64,000 nt of DNA from Phaeoceros laevis (taxonomy: Eukaryota; Anthocerotophyta; Anthocerotopsida; Notothyladales): the NCBI GenBank assembly GCA_049999765.1, contig JBNGIQ010009070.1, positions 1-64,000 of the forward strand, read 5' to 3'. Shown in pieces: positions 23,289 through 33,240 of this stretch (positions are counted from its first letter, which is position 1; every line of letters begins with the position of its first letter). The notes under the pieces were generated by a model. The model was not told where the DNA came from. It searched no databases and saw only the letters and a program-made list of their open reading frames with translations. Position numbers and translations under genes: made by a program.

Positions 23289-24115
23289 GCTCTCTCTTGT
23301 CCTCTTCTTCCGCCCTAGCGTCCACGCCCTATATCCCTCTTGTTACCTGGTCCCTCGCCCAGTGGCCCTCTCGTCTCCTCCGCTCTCCACATGGCTACTG
23401 CATGCCCTTACGGCTCCCCTGCCTTCAGCAGACACATCACTTGCCTGTGGCCATGCTAGCACAATGCTCGAGCAGACCTGTGTGTGACAAGGAGAGAGGA
23501 TCCGATGAGCAACAAGCACCGAGTTCCAATTTCCAACCTGAGGTGAGGCAAACTCGCTGAGGGAATGCTGGAACCAGATTGACAGCTGTGCTTTAGGATC
23601 AGCTACAACAACATATCGCGATAACAGAGGGCCTTGCTAGCTAATAAGCGTGAGGGAAAAAGCACGTACCGTGTTCCAACCTGAGGTGAGGCTAACTCGC
23701 TGAAGGCATGCTGGAACCAGATTGACAGCTGTCCTTTAGCATCCAGCTACAACAACATATCACGAGATCAGTGGACCTTGCTATCTAAGCGTGAGGAAAA
23801 AGCAAGCTTTTGATATAAAGGCCGGGACGGGCACACTTAGAGATTAGGGGTCTTGTGCCGCGTCAGGTAGATAGTTTATTCCTTGTCGCCTTCCCGTCCG
23901 GTTGTGGTAGCATCAACAATCTCTGCCAAAAGTCCAGTTCAGCAAATACTTGTCTCCATCGCCTCCTTCCACGCATTGTACGTAGCCCTGATCCTGGCAT
24001 CACGCCCTGATTCTTCCTCCAAGAAGGTTCAGCAGATCGCTGCTTGACCGATGCGAATCCAAGGCCACTGGGACTGAGGCCAATTTCTCACCGCTCAACC
24101 GGTCACAGCCTCGGA
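23289..24115. other. Divergent spacer with a tandem duplication
   Basis: This separates the divergently transcribed SELO and aminotransferase genes and presumably contains both promoters. Its centre (23520-23810) is a direct tandem duplication listed separately. No coding sequence was recognised. Confidence 0.5.
23520..23810. repeat. Two-copy tandem duplication, unit about 145 bp
   Basis: The segment 23520-23666 is repeated at about 23669-23810. Shared landmarks include CCAACCTGAGGTGAGGC, GCTGGAACCAGATTGACAGC, AGCTACAACAACATAT and the closing AAGCGTGAGG with AAAAAGCA. The copies differ by scattered substitutions and small indels. Each copy may carry the same regulatory sequence for the adjoining promoters, but that is inference. 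Confidence 0.8.
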
Positions 24116-25874
24116 ATGGCGACTGCCAAATCGTTGTGTCCGGGGGCAGAGTGTCGGGCAGCGGCACCTGGCAAGGTCTTCTCAACAAGGCAGAGGCAGT
24201 GGAGTCGGGGGAGCTATTTTTTGTCATTGAGCAAATGTGGAGCATCATCTGCCAGCAAGGGATGGCCGTCCTTGGGAGTGCGTGCGGCCGAGGGTGGAAG
24301 CAGCGGGGCCGAAGCTCAGGTGTTGCACCCGCAGGATAAAGCCACGATTATTGCAGCGGAGGCATCTCGGTTGGCGGAGGAAGCTCGGTTGGCGCATGCA
24401 GAGGAGAGCGGTTCCCACGCCAGTGTGCAGGGGGGAGGGGCCAAGACAGACGAGCTTATTGCAGCGGAGGCCAAGCTGTTTGTGCACACGTATGCTAGAG
24501 CACCTGTGGTGTTTGTGAGTGGGAAAGGTAGCAAATTGTATGATGCTGATGGGAAAGAGTACCTGGACCTTGCTGCTGGTATAGCTGTCAATTCTCTCGG
24601 ACATAGCGATCCGGCGTGGGTGAAGGCTGTCACAGAACAGGCTTCCACTCTCGCGCATACCAGCAACCTGTATCACACTATCCCCCAGGTGAGTGATGAG
24701 CGGTGTGGTTGCTCAAACGTCTGTCAGTTATCCTGGATGTCAGAATTTTTTTGTGCTAAATTGTTATGCCTCTTGCCAATACAGGTCAAGCTAGCTAAGC
24801 GGCTGGTGGATTCCTCCTTTGCGGATCGTGTCTTCTTCTCAAACTCTGGCACTGAAGCCAACGAAGCAGCGATCAAGTTCGCCAGGAAGTACCAGCGGGT
24901 GAAGGCCAAAGAGAGGCAAGGAAACCGATGGTGGAAGCTGGGGGAAGAGCCTGCAGCCACAGAGTTTGTGGCCTTCACAAGCGGATTCCATGGGAGAACC
25001 CTGGGAGCCCTGGCTCTCACAAGCAAAGTGCAGTACCGTGCTCCATTCGAGCCGATCATGCCTGGTGTGAAGTTTGTAGAGTTTGGTGATCTGGAGGCAG
25101 TTAAGAAGGTCGTTCGAGCAGGTGTCACGGCAGCAGTGTTTGTGGAGCCAGTTCAGGGAGAGGGAGGAATCATCCCTGCTGTGGCTACATTTCTGCGCGG
25201 ACTTCGGAATCTGTGCGATGAAGCGGGGGTTTTGCTTGTCTTCGATGAGGTGAGATTGGCAAAGCATTTTTGCATGCTGTAGAGGGACCTCTGAGGCTTA
25301 GATTCTGCACAGAAGCTTCTGATTGAGAACTTGGTGTCCCTCTTTACAGGTGCAATGTGGACTGGGCCGGACAGGGCGTCTTTGGGCCCACGAATCTTAC
25401 GGTGTCCAGCCTGACATCATGACCCTAGCCAAGCCCTTGGCCGGTGGACTCCCCATTGGAGCAGTCCTGGTGACCGAGGCAGTTGCGTCAGCAATTAACC
25501 CTGGTGATCACGGAAGTACCTTTGCAGGTGGCCCACTCGTCTGTGCTGCTGCCTTGGCTGTCTTAGATCGGTTGCAGGAGCCTGGTTTTTTGGAGAGTGT
25601 GGCTGCGAAAGGCCGGTTCCTCAAGTCCAAGCTGCAAGAAGCCCTAGGAAGCAACAAACACGTCAAAGAGGTTCGAGGCTCCGGACTGCTTGTCGGCATC
25701 CAACTGGATGTGCCAGCGGCTCCGTTGGTTGATGCAGCAAGGGAGCAGGGGTTGATCGTGATCACCGCCGGGAAAGGTGATGTCGTCCGGCTCGCTCCCC
25801 CACTAGTCATCACGTTGCAAGAGTTGGAGCTGGCCGCAAACATTTTGGCTAAGTGCTTGCCGTCACTTGGATAG
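24116..25874 (+). CDS. ARGD: Acetylornithine aminotransferase, plastid
   Basis: This PLP enzyme converts N-acetylglutamate semialdehyde to N-acetylornithine with glutamate as amino donor, in arginine synthesis in the chloroplast. Three exons, 24116-24688, 24785-25249 and 25350-25874, all split in phase 0, give about 520 residues. The first 75 or so residues are Ser/Arg/Ala-rich, as for a plastid transit peptide. Then come [104 protein letters not shown], and the PLP lysine in [17 protein letters not shown], followed by [19 protein letters not shown]. Class III aminotransferase relatives such as ornithine aminotransferase are less likely given these blocks and the transit peptide. Confidence 0.93.
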
Positions 25875-26267
25875 GGTCATAAATCATTCGTCGAAATCGC
25901 TCTTCTCATCAAGAGGAATGCCTGGTTGCCACGATGAGGTCTTGCTAAATAGCATCTAGGATCCAGCCAGATACTGAGCACTCGTTTCGTAGCAGACTAA
26001 AAATGCACTCAGTGAATGAAATTTTATCCCCGCACTTGACAAACATAGTTGTAGTCTTCCGACCTGAGCTGACAAAATTGTTGTCCCCGTTGAAATACCA
26101 GAGGTTACAGCAACATGCAGGGAACAACAGAATAGGAACTGGCACCACAACTGAACTACAGAAGCAGGAATGAGCAAACCTAGAAACCCCCAGGTCTTGC
26201 TGGAAAAATGTCTAAGGTTGCTCAACCTGCTAAAGCATTGGTGGTAAAACAAGCGGCAAGTCCAAAC
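25875..26267. other. Spacer between convergent genes
   Basis: This is the 3' ends of the aminotransferase and the PPR gene. No other feature was recognised. Confidence 0.5.
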
Positions 26268-27221
26268 TCATAAGCCTGCTTCCATGTCAGGGAAAGCTCT
26301 CATCCGCTCATCCCTATACTTGGACGCAATCTCCTTCTCATCTGCCTTCCAGAGATTCTTGATCAGAATGGAGTACGTGAAGTGGTCAGGCTCTACTCCG
26401 GATTCCCTCATTCGCTCAAATGCCTCCACAGCCTTGGCTCTCAAGTCGTTCCTGAGGTAAGCACCGATGAGCTCTGTCCATACCACCAGTTCAGGCTGTG
26501 TCTCCGACACAACAACGCTCCATACATGCTCCACCTTCTCAACTTCCTTGTTACGCCCCAAGCACTCCAGCAGATCCCGGTACAGAAAGATGTCAGGCTT
26601 GTACCATGCCTCCTTCCGAATGTGTTCGAAAACCTTGAGAGCAAGGTCTGTCTCGTCCTGCCTCTGTAGCTCGTGCAGCACTCCTATGAGATCAACCTTG
26701 AGCAATCGGGACACTCGGATCTTGAAAATCTGAGACAACCCATCAGCATCTGTCCTGGCTCTCTTGAGCTCCTGCACAGCTTGCACCACTTCCTTGCTAA
26801 TGGACTTCCTTGTCCTCCAAAGCGGCCCCCTCGGCGCTCCAACCTTCTTCCCTATGGGCTTCTTGTCCGTCTTGACCGCTTTGTACCCCCTCACATTCTG
26901 AAATTCGCATCTGACCTGTTGCAACCCCTGCACTGCCGGGAATCCCAGCCTCGGTGTGCGCTTGCCCCGCAGCAATACCACATCTGCACTAAGACCGCTG
27001 GCTGTATGCAGCCGCCCAGCTCCTCTCCCGAGCTCACCACCTTCAAAATGCGCTACAATCGAGGGCCAGCTCCCGCCGCCTGCTTGCAAACCGCACACGC
27101 ACTTAGCTGACCGCCAAAGCCACGGCCTCATACCGCCGCCACCAGCTGCAACCAAAAACCTTGTTTGCACAAGCCGAAACGCTGTCAGTTTCGCGCAGTG
27201 CCTTGCCAAGGTCACCTCCAT
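26268..27221 (-). CDS. Short P-class PPR protein, THA8-like
   Basis: PPR proteins bind organellar RNA. The THA8 group of small PPR proteins is needed for splicing of specific chloroplast group II introns. The single-exon frame of 317 residues starts at ATG 27221 with about 70 residues of organelle-targeting character. After a basic linker (KKPIGKKVGAPRGPLWRTRK) comes SISKEVVQAVQELKRART, then RLLKVDLIGVLHELQRQDET, and helical repeats such as DLALKVFEHIRKEAWYKPDI, FLYRDLLECLGRNKEVEKVE, WTELIGAYLRNDLRAKAVEA and FTYSILIKNLWKADEKE. Four to five repeats with no E or DYW extension fit the THA8/THA8-like group. The exact orthologue is not certain. The gene lies head to head with the LORELEI-like gene, 363 bp apart. 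Confidence 0.82.
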   Translation of the reverse strand: MEVTLARHCAKLTAFRLVQTRFLVAAGGGGMRPWLWRSAKCVCGLQAGGGSWPSIVAHFEGGELGRGAGRLHTASGLSADVVLLRGKRTPRLGFPAVQGLQQVRCEFQNVRGYKAVKTDKKPIGKKVGAPRGPLWRTRKSISKEVVQAVQELKRARTDADGLSQIFKIRVSRLLKVDLIGVLHELQRQDETDLALKVFEHIRKEAWYKPDIFLYRDLLECLGRNKEVEKVEHVWSVVVSETQPELVVWTELIGAYLRNDLRAKAVEAFERMRESGVEPDHFTYSILIKNLWKADEKEIASKYRDERMRAFPDMEAGL

Positions 27222-27584
27222 GCCCCCGGCCGTCGCATCCTTCTAGCCACTCATCATCAGCTGAAACCCTGTCTTCCTTCGTCGTCGACGCTTTGAATGT
27301 GAGGGGATTGTTTCACAGCTGTCGGTGTGGCCCACCGCCGCGGCTTTTCCTGAACTCTAACGAAGGTTTCACGCTTCTGAGTGGATAGTCCTGCGAACTT
27401 GCGCGCGCTGGAGGCTTTTTGTATGACCATGAGCTACCTGCCTCGGACATTCTGCCTTCAGCCTCGAGATCAGTGATGGCGTCGTCGTCTCAGCGTCTTG
27501 GTATGCTTCATTTCGCTGCCGCTCTTGTCTGCCGTACTTTGATCCGATCGCTCGGAAGCTGGGGGATACCACCCGAAAGGGCTA
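27222..27584. promoter_or_regulatory. Shared 5' region of a divergent gene pair
   Basis: Start codons of the PPR gene (27221, minus) and the LORELEI-like gene (27585, plus) are only 363 bp apart, so both promoters and leaders must fit here. I see no clear TATA box. Treating it as a bidirectional promoter is inference from spacing. Confidence 0.4.
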
Positions 27585-28300
27585 ATGCCGCTTGTGGTTT
27601 TGACAATGGCAGGCTGGCTGTTTCTTCTCAGCTTTGTTGTCTTTCTCACATTGCAATGCCATGGTCTCGGTGCCGAAGCATTGACCTCAGGTAGATCTGG
27701 TTTGGACTTGCTGCCTTTGTGGCACAAGAGCCGTCAAATTCTTTGCCTCTATGTCCAACGTTTCCTCATCTTGCCCTGGTTGCTTTGACACACAGAACAT
27801 GGTTCTGCAGCTTCTGTACAAAGACACCTGCTCCAAGCCAAGAAGCGTAAGCATCGTTATACCTGTGAAGAAGTGCTTGGTGATTTTGCCTTACAAGAGG
27901 AGAATATTTGACTGCGGTGTGATTGTGTCACACAGCCTGTTCTGTACAGTTTGCTGGGGTGGACTTCTCTCCGCTCACAAGCACTTGCAATCCCAATACA
28001 ACAGCACGAGATATCTGCTGCAATGCTTTTCTCTCCATGACCTGCCCGTATGCCCCCCTTCTCAACGACCTCACCACATCATGTTCAACAGACTACTTTG
28101 ATTACCTCGACTACGCGGGCAAGTACCCTCAGGGCTTCTTTGCAAACACTTGTCAGTACCTTGGAGACAGAAACAATGGCTTACCTTGCCCCAGTACCCC
28201 TGCTCCGGCTCCATCGCCTAACGAGGCTAGGCCCCTTCAGCTGGGCTTGGTTGCTCTAATGGCCGGAGTAGGTGTCCACCTTGTCTTTCAATTCCTTTAA
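27585..28300 (+). CDS. LORELEI-like GPI-anchored protein (LRE/LLG family)
   Basis: LLG proteins are cell-surface co-receptors that escort FERONIA-type (CrRLK1L) kinases and bind RALF peptides. Three exons, 27585-27690, 27796-27846 and 27936-28300, join in frame to 173 residues. The start MAGWLFLLSFVVFLTLQCHG (from the second ATG, 27606) is a signal peptide; an ATG at 27585 adds seven residues. The mature part shows the family cysteine pattern: HLLQAKKPCSVQF, STCNPNTTARDICCNAFLS, CPYAPLLNDLTTSCSTDYFD, YAGKYPQGFFANTCQY and GLPCP. A Pro/Ser/Ala spacer and a hydrophobic tail (LGLVALMAGVGVHLVFQFL) form a GPI-attachment signal. The exon 3 acceptor at 27935 was chosen because it restores the conserved KPCSVQF. 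Confidence 0.88.
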
Positions 28301-29208
28301 GTTTGCAGGTTGTTGTTTAAGGCACTGTAGATGCATTTATTCTTCTGCGAAGCATTCTCGCAACCAGATATTTCATTGTGGGTGGCAATGTTGCTCAGCA
28401 GGGTGTAGAACCTGTTGCCTGCTGAGGTTCTGTGAAGTGTTTTTCCTCATAAATTGCTCTTTCTTTGCTACAAGTGGCTTGTGGTATTTACGGAGTCCAT
28501 CCTTGCCCCAGCACTTGTATATTCACAGCTACCGGATGTATTGTGTGTACTTTACTTTTAGTCAGTCACAACACCAGGACTCTGCAAGAGTGCCATGCCA
28601 GCTTGAGTGTATTCCTGGAAGGCTCTGGATGTGGAACGAATACCCGACCATGAGTGACACGTTGGACCTGTTACAGTATTGCAGCCATGCCCTCTGCAAC
28701 AATCCTTGAACAGGAGCCAACCACGTAATTAGGAAGGCGAGAGCAGATCAATATTTTATTAGGCGGATGGTCCTCCTCTACATCCATGAAAGCCGTTCCT
28801 CTGTGCTGTCCAGAATCCATTTCGCTCAGAGTTTTCAGACGAAACTCGGACGCAGAATGTGGATTGGCACATTAGTGTTACCTTAATCTTTGCTCTCTTG
28901 GAGTTAGGGCTGCCAGATGGCAAGCGGAAACTCGCGCATCGAAATCCACGTCAACCTGGCGTCCAGATGGCACAGGAGGGATGCGGCATACAGGCATGGT
29001 CGTCATGGTCGCGCCAATGCATGGGCAGCTCATCCTCTCTCCAAGGAGCGTCTGCCTACTAAGCCCTGCTTGCTTGCCAGAGCGCCGTGTGTAGGGCGGA
29101 GGAGGAGCACTGCTTCAGTGTTGCTGCCAGGTTTGCACACGGTCCAGCACGACAGGGTGTTACGACGACTATCCTCTGAGCGCTCGCATCGCATCACGAG
29201 CAGCGACT
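28301..29208. other. Spacer between LORELEI-like and FAX genes
   Basis: This holds the 3' untranslated region and presumably the FAX leader. The stretch 28540-28709 is open for a short Cys-containing peptide ending YCSHALCNNP, with no recognisable family and no convincing start; I do not call it a gene. Confidence 0.4.
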
Positions 29209-30671
29209 ATGGCAGTGGCATCGTCTTCCCTCGTTTGGCCCGCTTGCGAGCTGCCTCACGCCCCGCCGCACGACAGCTCCCTCACCAGCGTCAGGTGCAG
29301 CTCGAAGGGACTCGGATTGGGATTACCTTCCAGCGATGTGTTTCGTCACCGGAAGGAGTTGCGCATTCACAGTGCTTACCTAGCATTTCTTGACGACGTC
29401 CAGGGCTACAGAGCGTCCAAGACCTACAAGTTTCCTGCTGCGTCGACGATCTCGGCTGTGCTGTCGAGAAATCAGGCGTCTGTAGTCGGGGAGTCTTCTG
29501 TCTCGGGGAGCCCCAACCCTGGCTCGTACAGAGTTGCCCTGGCTTACGGACCTGGACCTCTTGACAAATCAGCGGACTTGGAGACGGATGTGAAAGAGCC
29601 GAAGTCGGAAGACGTGCCTGAGGTTGGAGGCGGAGGCGGTGGATCCGGGAACGGACGAGGAGGAGGTGGTAGTGGANNNNNNNNNNNNNNNNNNNNNNNN
29701 NNNNNNNNNNNNNNNNNNNNNNNNNNNNNNNNNNNNNNNNNNNNNNNNNNNNNNNNNNNNNNNNNNNNNNNNNNNNNNNNNNNNNNNNNNNNNNNNNNNN
29801 NNNNNNNNNNNNNNNNNNNNNNNNNNNNNNNNNNNNNNNNNNNNNNNNNNNNNNNNNNNNNNNNNNNNNNNNNNNNNNNNNNNNNNNNNNNNNNNNNNNN
29901 NNNNNNNNNNNNNNNNNNNNNNNNNNNNNNNNNNNNNNNNNNNNNNNNNNNNNNNNNNNNNNNNNNNNNNNNNNNNNNNNNNNNNNNNNNNNNNNNNNNN
30001 NNNNNNNNNNNNNNNNNNNNNNNNNNNNNNNNNNNNNNNNNNNNNNNNNNNNNNNNNNNNNNNNNNNNNNNNNNNNGAATAAGGAAGCGGGAATGTCGGT
30101 TTCTCAAAGGCTCACCTTGGTGTATGCGGGAGTTGTGGGAGGTAGGTTTCTTGTTTTCAGCATTTTTTCTTGGCTCAAGTGCTGCAATTTTTTGCACTGA
30201 AATTGCGGTGTCGTGTCCAGCTGGTGGATTCATCGGGTACTTGAAAAGCGGCAGCACTAAATCCCTGGCAGCAGGCCTGGGCTCAGCCGCAGTGTTGACC
30301 TTTGTCTACTCGCAGCTGCCAACCAACCCGGTATTGGCCTCGTCAGTTGGGCTTGGTAAGGAGCCGCATTTGTTTCTTCCTTGTTCCTGCATTGCGATTG
30401 AGTTTCAGAAACCAGCTAGGTTAGGTCATGTGCATTTAAGTTGTTCAATTGCTGCTCGGACTGTAGCTTGCACTCCATCGATGGTTTCCTTCACAGCAGG
30501 ACCTTAATTTGCTGCGTGGTTGCAGGGGTATCTGTTGCTCTGTTGACAGTAATGGGGTCTCGGTTCAGAAATTCGGGGAAGGTTATGCCGGCAGGGATAG
30601 TGTCTTTGCTTTCACTCATCATGACTGGTGGCTACGTGCACGGCATCATACGTAGCAGCCACCACTCTTGA
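29209..30671 (+). CDS. FAX-type fatty acid export protein (Tmemb_14), interrupted by a 400-N gap
   Basis: FAX proteins move free fatty acids across the plastid envelope; the Tmemb_14 fold is four helices. Exon 1 starts at ATG 29209 with a Ser-rich plastid-targeting region, then a Gly-rich linker (EVGGGGGGSGNGRGGGGSG) that runs into Ns at 29677-30076. Exons after the gap are 30077-30141, 30221-30355 and 30536-30671. They read SVSQRLTLVYAGVVGAGGFI, GYLKSGSTKSLAAGLGSAAV, VYSQLPTNPVLASSVGLGVS, VMGSRFRNSGKVMPAGIVSL and LSLIMTGGYVHGIIRSSHHS. The Gly-rich linker and this C-terminus suit the FAX2/FAX4 branch better than FAX1 or FAX3, but the assignment within the family is tentative. Confidence 0.85.
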
Positions 30672-31443
30672 ATGTGATAGGTTGCGATGTGTAAAAGTGT
30701 TTTATCCTACATAGCGGATTTTGTGTATCATGTGTAAATAGACAACTGGAACAGTGTTGTTCGAAGGTGGTGATCGAAAACAAGACTGGTGAGCTTTATG
30801 CGGCTTTCAACTGTGAGCATATGCAGTTTACAACATGTCGGTGAGCTTTGAATGGCAACGAGAGTCGCTAGCTCACATTTCGAGACAAAGGAACAATTGA
30901 GGCTGTTTCATGAAATTAGAGTGAGTTCTCCCAGATGGGCTTGCAAGTGACAAGAATCACAAAATTATACAGACGGAAGGAAACACGGTATGATTCAGAG
31001 TCAACAATGCTATAGATAGTATAAAGAATGTGCTTGAAGGTAATAACTGCGTTTCTGCTTCCGAGATCGCTGTTCCATAACTGCTAGCAGTTCCAAAAAC
31101 TGTCTAAAAGCCTCAAGCTACATTTCTGAGTATCAAGCATTTAAAAACGGAGGAAACTATTTACAAGTGAAGCACCAAAACCAGGAGTACATTGTTTCCT
31201 CTACAAGGAGTCATTCCTGAGCAAGGAACAAGAAAGAACACGAGACTCTAGCCCTAACATTTCCTACCCAACACACGATCTCCCACAATCCGAAAGCATG
31301 CCCTTTGATACAGCTCTCTTCCAAAAAGAAACACACCGCCAGGCCAAAACATGCAGGCTGATGGACTTCTTCGTGTTGGTGGTGTTAAAAAAACACCATA
31401 GGGAACCCCGGCACAAGGCCGGGGAAGGTGCACTAGGCACCGC
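30672..31443. other. Spacer between FAX and histone H4
   Basis: This contains the 3' regions of the two convergent genes. No coding or structural feature was recognised. Confidence 0.45.
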
Positions 31444-31773
<330 letters not shown>

Positions 31774-31949
31774 CTAGGCGCCGCTGAGCGAAAAGACAGA
31801 AGAGCAGCACTCCTGCGCGGCACCAATACCAAGAGAGGTTGCAAGAATTGCAAGCTCGGAAGAAAAACAATAGCGGCAAGATACAAGGTGAGGGACGAAA
31901 GACAGCAACTTGAAAAGAGGGGCGATGAACTAAGAATGGAGCAAGCAGA

Positions 31950-32140
31950 GCTCTAAATAGGAGAGACAGGCCGGGCCGGGGGTGGTTACCATGGGACCAT
32001 GGTACAGTGTTTGAACCCGCATTTCGCGCTACTTTGAAAGTTCAAAGTTTGAACTGCTAGAACATGTTTGCCCGCCGCAAGACGAATTTTGAATCTCGTC
32101 CTGTCACGACTGATGCAAATGACCCAATTCAGCGCGAAAT
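31950..32140 (-). promoter_or_regulatory. Histone H4 promoter region with two mirrored E2F-type sites
   Basis: Upstream of H4 the 10-mer ATTTCGCGCT at 32021-32030 and its exact reverse complement AGCGCGAAAT at 32131-32140 both contain the E2F consensus TTTSSCGC. E2F sites are a known feature of S-phase histone promoters. A TATTTAG box sits near 31955, and a palindromic TACCATGG...CCATGGTA lies at 31987-32004. Assignment to H4 rests on position. Confidence 0.6.
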
Positions 32141-32766
32141 TCAAACAAGACAGTGTCAGGATGATGAAGCTGACACTCCTTTCAATTAAACGTCATCTGC
32201 TGGCCGACTTCTCAGTCCCAGCAAACACACTGTCACTCAACAGCAAGCGACACCTTCGCTACTCCCAAGCCCTGTTTTTGCCATGGAGGTTGGCTGATGC
32301 ACTTCCCTGTTTGTTCTTTCAGGCTTGGTAGGAGTTGAGGGTGCCCACATTCCTGAGTCTTATGGCAACATGGCGTGCAGAGGGTTTTGCTGTAGGTAGA
32401 TGGCTCTGAGAGCTCAAAACCCAGTCCTTTCGCAATGGAACGGTGATCTGGCATGTTGCACCCGCAGACACCATGAATCTAGGTATGGTAGAATTTTGGC
32501 GAGTATGATGGACAGCTAAACAAGGAACTGAACTGTCCAACAGTGGACACTCCAGTCTGGTAAGTCGTCTAAAAGTAACTTTACTCATGGGCTTAGGCAC
32601 GGTTTGCGAGTGGTCTTGAAACTGTCTTGAAGGATTTGCGTTGTTGCCTGTGCTGCAGTGCACATTTCAGCCTCCTTTGTGACCACTGTTTGCATTTCAC
32701 GTTTGTCACCAATGTTTGGAGCTGGCAACCTATGAAATGGGGTAGGGTTTAAGCTTCTGCATCCTA
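32141..32766. other. Spacer with no recognised feature
   Basis: Only short open stretches are present, with no family resemblance. The sequence marks the transition from the gene-dense block to the repeat-rich middle of the window. Confidence 0.4.
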
Positions 32767-33240
32767 TGCTGGATGCTAGCATTCAGATTTCCATGCTGTA
32801 GCTCACAGTAGCTGATGGTATAAGATTGAACACGTTCTCGGCTAGTTTTGCTTACAGCTTTGCACTGGTCATTGAAATGTCAGAAACCAGTCATACAAAA
32901 ATGCTCAGCTTCAAGCTCCTATGACTAGCATGAGCATGAGCCAGTCAACCAAGTTCCCTGCTTCAGGGGTTGCAAGTGTTTCCTACAAAGCTAGTGTCCA
33001 AGAAGTTCTTCTAACTATGCTGATGACGCAGCAAAAGCAAGAGGACGTAAGCTCCTACAAAGCTCTACTTATAAACTCATGGCGGACTCACATACATCCC
33101 GTACTGGATCTTATAGCCCTTAGGTTCTGGCTTAAGCTTACCGGATCCTGTACGCAAGATGTAATCCCTGACAGACTTTTTTGTTCGTGCAAAGATGGTG
33201 ACTCCTGAAAACCCTGCTATGAAGCCGATAAAATACGCGG
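32767..33240 (-). pseudogene. Truncated duplicate of the 3' end of the LRR receptor-like protein gene
   Basis: This region is a direct-orientation copy of about 41655-42130: the end of the last exon plus roughly 400 bp of 3' flank of the receptor-like protein gene. On the minus strand 33230-33077 reads FIAGFSGVTIFARTKKSVRD and then KGYKIQYGMYVSPP, matching FIAGFAGVTIYALTKKSIRD and KGYKIKYEMYVTPP of the intact gene. The non-coding flank matches as well (GTCAGAAACCAGTCA, AAATGCTCAGCTTCAAGCTCC, CTATGCTGATGACGCAGCAA). The extracellular LRR part is missing, so no receptor can be made. Confidence 0.87.

Noticed and set aside
28540-28709. Cys-containing short peptide downstream of the LORELEI-like gene
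   Set aside because: It ends like a small secreted Cys protein (YCSHALCNNP) but has no signal peptide, no complete Cys pattern and no clear start.
28917-29393. 158-codon plus-strand frame overlapping the start of the FAX gene
   Set aside because: It is in another frame than the FAX transit peptide, Arg/His-rich and without family resemblance.
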